Origin: Rotaria sp. Silwood1
Taxonomy: Eukaryota; Rotifera; Eurotatoria; Philodinida; Philodinidae
Direction of reading: 5' to 3'
Length of the DNA: 64,000 nucleotides
NCBI GenBank assembly: GCA_905250075.1
Contig: CAJNOP010000002.1
Coordinates: forward strand, 6,747,565-6,811,564
The notes beneath the pieces were generated by a model. That model did no database searches and was not told where the DNA came from. It worked only from the letters and a program-made list of their open reading frames with translations. The first letter of the stretch is position 1. Every line of letters begins with the position of its first letter. Below are positions 11,240 through 21,416 of the stretch, piece by piece. The translations under genes were made by a program, and so were the position numbers.

Positions 11240-14100
11240 AAGTAATCAAGCAAAAATTAGATGCTCTGTATATTTTGATCAAGGATATAGATATTTACTT
11301 CTCTATGTTAATACTGCAAAACAACAAAAAAATAGATAAGTTTGATCGACAAGAGATGCGTAAAAGAATCATCGAGAAATTTCTACTTAAGTCAAGTTGT
11401 TAATATCAATCATGAATATATAAGAAAAGACAAGAAGAAGAAAACAGAGAAACAGACAAGGATGCTTTTTGCCAATACTACTAACAGCATCAACAATAAC
11501 CAAAACACGCCATTGGCCTAAGTCTTAACATTTAGTATATTGACGAAGATTTCTTTCATCTTACCCCAATATATATGCATATATGCTATTAATATATATT
11601 CATCTAAAATATTCTATAATCGAATTGTTTCTTTCTAGACTATCAATCAAAAGAAAGAAATTTCTTCGTATAAGTTGTATATATTTAGAGAGTACTTGAT
11701 GACTTAATGCGTATGTGTAATAGATTAGACAATAACGAAATGTTATCTATTCTATCGTCTGTCAGTATCTTCTTTCCATACATATCAATGTCTATATATA
11801 TAGTATGATCTGTGTTGTTTTTATTTTACTCCTAGGATTGAAGAAGATGATACTTTAGTGATGAAATAAAATTCTACTTGATATTCTTATCATGTTTTTT
11901 TGTGTCATTGTCATTTGTCTCATGAAATTAATATCTTTATTTTCGTCTCGAAGGTTTTAGATATAAAGCCAAATTGTTATTTGTGAATGTTGATGCTATG
12001 ATTGGTATGCATGCTGTTCTGAAAAATTCTATTATGTCGATTGTTTTTTGTATATTGTATTAGTATACGAGCATGGGTATGATTGAATTGGATGATAGTA
12101 TTATATAAAATGTAGAAAAAATTTGTAATAGTTAAACTTTTTAACAGCTTCAAATTTATATGATCACTGTTGATTTAATATTAATTAGCAAAAGCATTTT
12201 ATCAATAATGAGTCAATCGAATTTATATTAACTATTTTATAGAGGCGAAGAAAATTTAGAGCGATATCAACATAAAAGTGTATTTTTTGAACATTTTCTA
12301 GACGATGCCCTTCATGAAGGCTTCATATTTGGTGAATATAAATCTATATAAAATATGCTGCGTTATTCATTAGTCCAAAATTTATACTCTTCGACACTAT
12401 TAGATCCCGAAGATTCGTAGTGATTTTACAGGTATCACTTTATTCAAAGCGATTCGACAATTAATTCATATTTCTGTTGTCACGACTGAAGTCAAACGTT
12501 CAAAATTAAAATTCATGAAACAAACTTTAATTGAATAATCACGATATGTACCGAAAATTTTCCATTCAAATATGGCAATTATTCACATATTTAATGTGTA
12601 GAGCTCTCATGACACAGTCGATGCAAATGATCGACTTACACATTGTAGAGAGTACTATTGACCTCTTGCTATGCTGTCAAACCGTAGAAGGCGTGTTTAA
12701 CTAAGTTATGACTAGTTCTTGAAGCATATTACTCAATCATAGATAGATGTAGTAAAATTAAAAAAAGACTAAAAATTTCAGCTTAAACCGATGAACCATT
12801 GTAAAGATTTACACGTTGTCAGTATAGGTATTCATCTAGGTTTTGAGAACCTTGCACTGCTATACTAATGTCTTTTGATCGATAGCATGCACCAGTGAAT
12901 CAACATGATGAACTAGCTTCAGAGTAATTTCCTTTGAAAGAACACATTAGAACGCATTGAATGTTGTTTTCAAAAGTTTGTTATATTAAACTTTAGTACG
13001 CAAAACTGAAATTTTCGAACTGAAATTCAAAATTCGATTATTTTGTTGTTTCTAACGGGAGATCAAGAAAACAGTCCAAAAGCGATTTGTAAAAAGTCGA
13101 TATCTCCATACAAACAAATTAGAAACTAGTATTCTTTTAAGGGTTTTCACGATTCTTTAGGATCGATTTGATACTCATAGGTTTAATTCAAAAGCAATTT
13201 TTCATCTGAGAATACGCTCTTGTAAAAGATCTGAAAATAATAGGTTTAATAAAGGCTATCTAATGAAATCGGAACAAGTACATATTTCACCATTACTCAC
13301 GGACATGTTCAAACAAATTGAAATTTTGGAACTAGAAATTTCTCAACAGATGCTTTCATCTGAAATATATAAATCAAATATTTCATGACAAATCATTAAT
13401 TTTCATAACAAGAATCGTGTAACAAATTTGATGCTTTTAATCTTGTTTGAAAAATTTTGTTTATCTAACTCCAATATATCAAACTTTTGAAAACGACATG
13501 CGATGTATTCTGACGTGCTCTTTCAAACAGGACTACCCTCAAGTTAGTTCAATACATTGATCTGATCAACTTGCCGTATCTACTTGAAGATAACTGCTGG
13601 AAATGGCATATGCTATCAACCAAAAACCACTAGTTGTAAAGGTGCTTCCAATATTATTAAAAGATAGTCCATGTTTGAAAATATCTGTAGTAAAAAAGTC
13701 TCTATTATAACTCTTATTATTTGTTGAAAAATAAAAATTCACTGAAAACTATAGGCGTATAAAACTCTCAAAATGTAATTGAATATCTATATTTGCAACG
13801 TCTATATCTATAGAAAGGTTACTTCATTTTAGTTGAAGTTTTTAATGTTTTCCTGATTTTACTAGATCTATCTACTGTGAAAATATTAGTCGAAGAAGTG
13901 AAATTGCTTGAAGAATAGATTTCAGAAACTGGCAGTGGCTTAGATGTCATGCCTCCTAAATACTTCACAATGTGTTAGCAAATTCTGCTTAAGTAACGCA
14001 CTTCATGAATAGTTTCGAAGCACTGTATCTAATGTCATAATACAAGTTATGAATGGCACGTTTACTATATTTTTCTATAGTTAAATATAGTTAAGTGAAT
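11240..14100. other. Gene-free AT-rich stretch
   Basis: No open frame over about 60 codons and no recognisable family on either strand. Only small local palindromes are visible, for example near 12303-12322 around TTCATGAA. It could hold older, unrecognisable transposon remains. Confidence 0.4.
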
Positions 14101-14103
14101 AAA

Positions 14104-15093
14104 CTATTTACTTGAATAAGAGTTAATATTATAAACTTAATGTCATAATGGAGTCTATATTAAGTACTTGACTTTATTAGCAGAATTCATATTTGTTAGT
14201 AGTACATTGTTTGTTCATTAAGCATTTCATTTTCATTCGGTTGACAAACATTGTTGATGCTTAGATCTAGATTTTGATTCAGTTCTATCTCATTGATTCC
14301 AAATCTCAATTGAAGCTAACACTATGATTTCACTAAAATTAATCCTCTTTTAATTATATATCTATCAAAGTAAATCTAGTGTATAATTTACTAATTACTT
14401 ATAAAATTGCTCAAACGTTGGATCGAGCTAACTTGATTCTATGTAATATTCTTTTTGTATATTCATTAGATTTCGAATAATTTTTTCGCAAAAAAAACTA
14501 TTATACAATTATTTTTTTCGTCGCTCATTTCAATAGCAAACGCAATAATTAATCGAAAAAAAACCGAGAATGAGTCACCAATATCCGGTATCCAGAATTT
14601 CAAAATTCAACAGCAATCGAGGACTTTAAGAAGTTCAAGGTAATTCAAAGCATTTACATACTGATATTAGCTGAAAATACAGTGACACAACTTCAATGAA
14701 GGAGTTACAAAAGACTAATACGTGCAATTAAAATTCAGGAGCTTCAAACGGTAAAATGCCTCTGATTTTCTTGAATTCTTTGAATTACGAAGCATTAAAG
14801 GAATCTAAGACATCCTATAAGGAAGTAGCTTAAAACACCATCATCACAGCTTCACTGATGGAATTGCAAAGAGTAACACTTATAATCACGATGTGAGCAC
14901 TCCAAAAATTGATCTGATTTGATGTCCTTGAACTCTTTGAATTTTGATTTTCTGGACTACGGATATATCCCAGTATTAGATATAGACTCCATTATGATAT
15001 TAAGTTCATACTAATGGTTGTTGTATTAACTTCAATTTTATTAAATAATTCGAACAAAATTTATATAATGTTTTCGTTTCTTTAAGTAAATAG
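14104..15093. mobile_element. Composite inverted-repeat element with internal subrepeats
   Basis: An inverted pair of about 28 bp (14131-14160 and 14980-15007, core CATAATGGAGTCTATAT) brackets about 820 bp. CTATTTACTT at 14104 and its complement at 15084-15093 may extend the ends. Inside is a second inverted pair: 14581-14640 against 14926-14966, with motifs ATATCCG, TCCAGAA and AAAATTCAA. The interior also shows a diverged direct repeat, about 14682-14787 against 14840-14945. No coding frame is present. This is best read as a decayed non-autonomous DNA transposon, possibly one element nested in another. Confidence 0.6.
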
Positions 15094-16109
15094 ATACTCA
15101 CCTTTTACAAGTAAATAAGTAAACATATATTTTCTATTTACTAAGTAATAACTAAATTTTTTATTTAATATCTACTGATTAAAGTGCCACTTGCAAGTTA
15201 GATATCAAAAAGTTCTACGTTTTGTTTCTAGTCGAACGAGACACTTCCTATAATGGAGAAGACTCTATAAAAATGTGGTTTGGACTGCAGACTTTTTTTG
15301 TTCATGCTGTCTCATAGAATTTTCACTGAAATGGTTATTGGCAGAATCATGAGAATGTATTGATGCTCCTGATAGACATATGATAATCATGTTTCATTTT
15401 TAGCTTTCCCATGTATGATGCCAAAATATTCTAGATTATTCATTTCTTCAAGGTTTTATATAGATGTCGTTAACGAAAAGTGCATCTACCAATAGTCACA
15501 ACAATAACATGTTGGTTAATCTCTCTAACAGTATATCGTCATCCTTATAATATGAAAAAACTGTTTATCTTCTGCAACAACATCGATAAGTAATGCCTCT
15601 AACAAAATTGTCGCCTGCTTTCTTTCGCTAAAGACAATAACTCTGATGATGTAGAGACAAGTTCTTTTATGACAAAATTTAACTTCTCGATTGAAAATCT
15701 GTTATTACTAAGTTAAACTTATATATATAATGTGCTTAGGAAAATCCACAAAAAGTGTCGTTAGTATTATATTTCCTTATAGAAAGCTTGAAGAGGTTTT
15801 CTTTTTTTTATCTGGTGATATAAAACACTATGCTTTATTTTTCTGTGTTACTTTGTCATTCTTCAAGTAATATCAGAATAATAAATTTCCGATAAGATTT
15901 GTTCTTCTATCAGATGTACCGGTAACATTATTATCTATTTGATATTTTTTGAATAACTTTTGATAGAAACGTGATATCGAGCTGCGGTTTCCATCGTTCG
16001 AAAGAAGAAATAAAAGTACATCGAGTCGTGTATTATAGATTTCTTTTGGCATGTTATTTTTTATTATTTTGAATCAACCTCTTTGAAAACAAGCCTACCT
16101 ATGAGGTGT

Positions 16110-16330
16110 TCAGATAGATATTAGTATTACCGATACATATAATAGGAAAACAAATCTTATCGAAAATGTATTATTAGGATATTAGTTGAAGAGTGATCAA
16201 ATAGAACATATAAATAGAGCATAGTTTTCTATATTACTGTATAAAAAAAAGGAAAATTTCTTCCAGCTTGCTGTACGGAAATAAGGTATTGACGACACTG
16301 CTTTTGGAATGTCAAGTATTTTCGATTAGT
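16110..16330. repeat. Duplicated segment, copy 1
   Basis: About 150-220 bp resembling 19768-19932 plus 20922-20980. Shared blocks include ATTAGTATTACCG/ATTAGTATCACCG, CTTATCGAAA, ATATTAGTTGAAGA and a distal block around GACACTGCTTTTGGAATG/CACGACTTTTGGATTG. Copy 1 abuts the 3' end of the membrane-protein pseudogene, so the repeat may be the 3' flank of a duplicated gene family. Confidence 0.6.
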
Positions 16331-17075
16331 CTGATCGTATATGGTACAAGAAGTTGTAACGCAATAGATAGACCAGAAAACAAACTCACGAATGTAGTAA
16401 GAATTTGCAGAGTAACGAATGTTTAATGAAACGTTTAGGCACATTGTTTTGTTTCACAAGAATCGAAAAACATCTCATATAAACCATTAGTTATGCACGA
16501 TTTAATAAATAGATTAAGCCATCGTTTCGAATGTATCATTAGTAGAAAATCGTGTCAATGTAGTATCGAACATGACCATGATACCTGTTTAATTACTCCA
16601 TGCTTTTAAGTCTTTGGGCTAAGTTACGAGCATGGTCTCTCGAAATTTTTCAATGCATGCTATCGAATAAAAACATGACAATAAAGATCGTAGGATACAT
16701 TCGAGGAGTGAACAATCAAAGATCAAAACTAGAAATGCACAGTCAATTGTACCATTAACACTATAAGTGAACTGGAATCGTACAAAATCGTGTAGTGTCA
16801 CACAAGCATATTGTATGTTGATCGATAGGTATAATGAAAAATGTTGAATTGGTGCCTTGATCATGATCAGCGATAACAAATTCCCAATTCGATGAGAATA
16901 CACCAATCAATGCATTCCCTGAAATAGTCAAACCAAGAAGATATGAGGCTCGAGCAAATGCTAGAGATGTAGCTAGTTTCATTCGATTTAATATAACATT
17001 CATGTCGTTATCGATTTGAGTGCAAGATATTAATTGATATGCCAACATAGTTGAAGCAAGAAATGTTTCAATATC
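16320..17075 (-). pseudogene. Degenerate multi-pass membrane-protein family member
   Basis: Read on the minus strand, one open block (about 17070-16761) encodes a segment with SCTQ, LLGLTISGN and a following Cys-bearing extracellular-like stretch (ICLCDTTRFCTI). Stops and frame changes follow. A second block near 16400-16320 encodes LVPYTIRLIEN preceded by a hydrophobic SLFSGLSIALQL segment. This ordering resembles the C-terminal half of a membrane-protein family I recall as expanded in bdelloid rotifers: a Cys-rich ectodomain, then a conserved final hydrophobic segment ending in VPY. No intact frame connects the blocks, so I call it a pseudogene. The family assignment is from memory and uncertain. 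Confidence 0.5.
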
Positions 17076-17232
17076 GTGCACAATCCTCTATTGTGCTAAG
17101 CGACATATGTATCCTTTTGACACTGTCAATGAAAGCAAGCTGTCATGATCGGAAATCAACTCTATTTCTATAACTAGTTCCTACATCTACAACTTTACTC
17201 ATGATCAAAATGTGACCAATTACATTAGTAGT

Positions 17233-17762
17233 CACACTAAAATAAAATGTGTCGCATGTGTCGTGATTTGCGACACATTGTACGACACATTGCAGTACGA
17301 CACAAGGAGCTCACTGCGACACATTTTCTATTGGTTCTTTTCGAAAAGCATAATTATTTCAATTTTTTTCTGTTCAATATAATTCCATTGAATTATTTCT
17401 ATGGTGAAAACTCTAGCAGGTTAGATCCTGAGATCTGTCCTGCTTCGAGTTGATCTGATTTGCATCAGACGACTCCAATGTAGTCCTCTCTCGATGATGA
17501 ATCGAGATTGGCATTTTCTCGACAAAGACTATCGAGAAATAATTTAGAAGAAAAAGAATATTTTGAAAATTCATCTTTCTTACGTTCAACCACGTTGTTT
17601 ATATATCGTCATGTCTGCATAATAAAAGGGTGAACGCCTAGTTAGCAGACAGAACACGAAAAATTTGTATGCGACACATTCTGTGCACGACACATTTTTC
17701 TGCTGGAGTGCACGATACAATAATTCACGACACATAAACACGAGGCATTTTAATTTAGTGTG
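17233..17762. mobile_element. CACTA-like short DNA transposon with subterminal repeats
   Basis: The left end reads CACACTAAAATAAAATG and the right end CATTTTAATTTAGTGTG, an inverted pair starting with CACTA, the hallmark of CACTA/EnSpm elements. Subterminal arrays of CGACACAT in both orientations follow at each end: six copies within 17248-17330 and about five within 17668-17750. Such arrays are the usual transposase-binding layout of CACTA elements. The element is about 530 bp and non-coding, so it is non-autonomous. I could not find a clean 2-3 bp target duplication, so either the ends are eroded or the superfamily is different. Confidence 0.65.
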
Positions 17763-18424
17763 CGTACATAATTGATGAAATGAAATAATGTAACATTAAA
17801 CTAAGTGACCAATGAATTGTTTGAAAGCGATAGTCTTGTACATCTACAGTAAATATTATTATGATGAACATCTAGTAAATGTTTCTCGTCATCAATCGAC
17901 GGTGATAGATATGTTTTACTAATATCACAACTGGTAATGGACAAGAAACACATCAATAGTCTCAGAAAAATAATAAAAAAAACAATATTGACTTGAATAA
18001 ACACTTTCTGCTAGTATACATGGACTGAATCAATTGAAATTGATTGAAACAAATTTTATCTTAAAATCCATTGGACTAAATGTTTTAAACACTATGTGGG
18101 TGTGGGTTGCGTAGAAATGCTGGTATGAGAGTTCCCTTCAGTGACACCCTTATTATCTCGTTTATTCCGAAGAGAGAAAAGAATAAATCTGGCATGATGA
18201 TTTTCAAATAAAAAAAGATATAACTCAATTTCTAGATTTTTCGCATTTCAAGAGAAGTAAGTACGATCTTGAATCATCGTATACGGTCAAATACATGATG
18301 CAGTATTACGACTGTATATCTCTGTGTCGTATACGGAGATATACGACGATAAACAGAGAATAAAAGGATCGTTTACGAAATTTGTATACAGAATTTGTAC
18401 AAAGTCTCCATTTGCTCTGTATTT

Positions 18425-19095
18425 CATCGTAATGTGGTGACATCCAATGTCACAGAAGTCGGATCATTTCTAGCGGTAAATCGCGGTTTTTTCCTGTAAA
18501 AAGAGCCGATAATCGGATTGGTAAAACCGGTGTAAATAGCCAGTTTTTTTCCGCTTTTATGAGATAGGAATTCTCTAAGTTAAATTATCAGGTGATCAAT
18601 CACCAGTAAGTACTAAAACATTAATGGAAACATCAATTGATTTATAAACAACTGTAAGTTAAGCAAGATCTTGTCTTTTTCTAAATTTCATTTTTTTCAT
18701 CATCAATAGTCTTCATTTTCTTTTCATAACTGTATGGCTATACTCGTGCTCTTATATACATGGAGATCAAATTTTGCAGCAGCAATGAAAAAGTTACTTC
18801 TCATACAAGATAGTCTTCCTTATGTATGTAAAATATATCTAAGAAATTTTTGCAGTTTTTCTCGTTGTTTAAGTTTATTACGACAATACGTAGTCAAACA
18901 GTTGTAGATGGGCATGAACTTCTTCTCACATGTCTACCCATGACATAAAAACCGGATCATTATTAGCAATAAACTGCGGTTTATCAGCAAGGAGCTGGTA
19001 AACCGGAGAAAAACGGTGGTTTATCGCTGTAAACCGCGAAAAAATAGTGGTTAATTGTGGTTAACCGGGCGAAACCGCTGGTTTTTGTCTTGGTT
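18425..19095. repeat. Palindrome-rich direct repeat pair
   Basis: Two segments in the same orientation, about 18425-18550 and 18930-19090, share CGGATCATT followed by TAGC(A/G)(A/G)TAAA and (C/T)GCGGTTT. They contain many short GGTTTA/TAAACC palindromes, for example GGTTTATC followed by GCTGTAAACC at 19019-19038, and they are more GC-rich than their surroundings. The spacing is about 500 bp. This could be two remnants of one mobile repeat or the ends of a degraded element. Confidence 0.45.
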
Positions 19096-19767
19096 TTCAC
19101 TACATGGATATCTTCGTTTGCAATTGGTTTGTGTGGAATTCCCAATAGTAACGAAGTGCAACTCTATTCAGCGTAAGAATATTATTTTCTGAGAATAAAC
19201 TTGAATTTTTATTATTTTTATAGTGCATCAATAAAAGAAATAATAATGGAACATATTGGTCTCAAAATTTTAAAAGAATAATTTGGAAATATTTACGAAG
19301 TCTAAATCGGATCTTAATTCCTAAAACTAAATAACATTTGAATGTATCAAGTACTGGTGACTTATTAATTAAGCATACTTTTACAAAATCATTGATTTAT
19401 TTCAAAGGATTAATTATATCAACATTGACAGCAGATCAAGACACGAAACATTAACATACTTTGTGAAATACATTATCTGGTCCACGCTGTCTTTAAAAAA
19501 AAGGAAATAAACTTTATTATATTTGTCTTTTTTTAATTAGGATTAGATACTGTTAAAAGAACAACCAAGAAGAATAAGTGAACAAAAAAAATCAAATCAG
19601 ACTATTTATTCTTCTGTGTAGTTTGTTATTATTCTTCTAAAAAGAAGATAACGAAATAAATTTAGATTGAACAATAAGAGCTGACTATATATCATGACTC
19701 TATTAAGGTGACTTCATACATTAGATAAAACCTACTTTGGTTGAAAAAAAATTTTTGTCTTTTCTTA

Positions 19768-20980
19768 AAGAGGCATTAGTATCACCGTCACATGTCATAG
19801 AAAAACAGTTCTTATCGAAATTTTGTGATTATGATATTAGTTGAAGAATGATGTAATAGCGTAGAAAAATACAGCATCGTTTTTACTATCAGTCCATATA
19901 GGGAAAAAGTTTCTTTTAACTTTTTATAATGACAGGGGTAGCAGCGGCCTATGTCTGAAAATCAGGAAAATAGACAGGACACATTTTAGAAAAAAATCAG
20001 GAATTTTGATTAAAATCAGGACATTTTAAGTCTTATCATAGTGCTATTGTTCAGGATGAAAGCTGCACAAAAGTATGTCGATCAATGATAGTTCATTGGA
20101 ATTACTATATTATATTTCGCCGAATACGTGCTTCGAGTTCTGCTTTTTTCCTTTTCGTTCGCTATCTCTAATTATGCATTGTGTATACGTTTTATTTTTC
20201 TCAGATACGTGGCCTACGGAAGGGGACATCCTTCACTATTGGGGTCTTATTTGTTTCTAGTAGAAATCGCATTTTTATCAGGAAAATAGCCGTAAAAAGA
20301 GATAAGAAAAATCCGCATTTTCGCAGTGGTTAAGGTTCTATAACCATCTTTGCGGCACTCAAACGATTTTCGTGCATCACACTTCCTTCCCCTCTCTGCT
20401 ACTTTTCCTCTTCTTCATATCCCTGCTATTCGCACATATAATACCACCATGTTATAGATAAACGAATAAAAGCGTTTACAAGAAAACTTTAGTAAATCGA
20501 CTAAAATGTTAAAATAAGGGAATACAAGATTTAATGCAGCTACCCACGGTCGTGAACTATATGATATAAATACCGCCGAAGTACTGGTGATAATTACTAA
20601 TGATAAAATAGCTTCTTTCAAAAACCAATTAATTCGAAATAATCGATTCTTAAAGTGATTATACAAGAAAAAAATAGACAGAATAAAAATTTGAGTACCA
20701 TCTTTCTTTTTATAGAAAATATTCAACAAATATTTTCATAAAATTTTTAAGAAACGTTGAGTATAACAAAATAAAACATCAAAATGACGTATATGTGGTC
20801 CTACAGAGATAAATCTTGAAAAAGCAGGACAAAAGCAGGTTTTTCAGTCAAAATCAGGAAAATCAGGACACCTTTAAAAAATCAGGAAAAAATCAGGAAA
20901 GTACACACGCTGAGAGGCCTGTAATGAATTAAAATATCTCCACCACGACTTTTGGATTGCCTTAAGTATATCTATAACTT
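19768..20980. repeat. Duplicated segment, copy 2, split by an insertion
   Basis: This is the second copy of the segment at 16110-16330. Similarity runs through 19768-19932, stops at the hAT-like element, and resumes after 20922 with the CACGACTTTTGGATTGCC block. Copy 1 therefore acts as an unoccupied reference for the insertion site. Confidence 0.6.
19933..20921. mobile_element. hAT-like non-autonomous DNA transposon with TAATGA target duplication
   Basis: The left end CAGGGGTAGCAGCG matches the complement of the right end (CAGGCCTCTCAGCG) at 10 of 14 positions. TAATGA lies directly outside both ends (19927-19932 and 20922-20927), a perfect 6-bp direct duplication. The CAGGG end resembles hAT elements, whose target duplications are normally 8 bp, so the superfamily is provisional. 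Both subterminal regions carry several AATCAGGA(C/A) repeats in the same orientation (19955-20030 and 20818-20900). Interior frames are short, with one hydrophobic 104-codon frame that I do not recognise. There is no transposase, so it is non-autonomous. Confidence 0.75.
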
Positions 20981-21416
20981 TTCAATATGAAATCAATCCA
21001 TAATAACGAACAACAGCATTCCTTTATCTTTGACCGTTTTTCCATAATAATTTTCTGTTCGTTTTTTAACCAAAAGTTTATTCTGTTTTTTTTCACATAG
21101 AGCTTGTTGAGCAATAGTTGAATACAATTTACATGCTGGTCGGCAATGTATTTACACGATGAAAAAAAAATAACAGAAATGTGCGCAAGTGCCATAATTT
21201 TTTTTAGTTAAACTAAGCTAAAACACAGTGTAATGAGCACACAAATTTTTTATCTTATCGAACCTAAAATTAATATTATTCAAGTGAACGCAATATAAGA
21301 AAGTTGAATAATAATAGTAATAATAATAATGTCTTACAGCAAAAATACCGCATAAAAAGAAAAATAATCACTCGGATTGATAGACAAATACCCCAAAAAA
21401 AAGAAAAAAAAAACGT

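Noticed and set aside
20415-20729. Hydrophobic 104-codon frame (-) inside the hAT-like element
   Set aside because: Could look like a membrane protein but has no recognisable domain, and AT-rich antisense frames often look hydrophobic.
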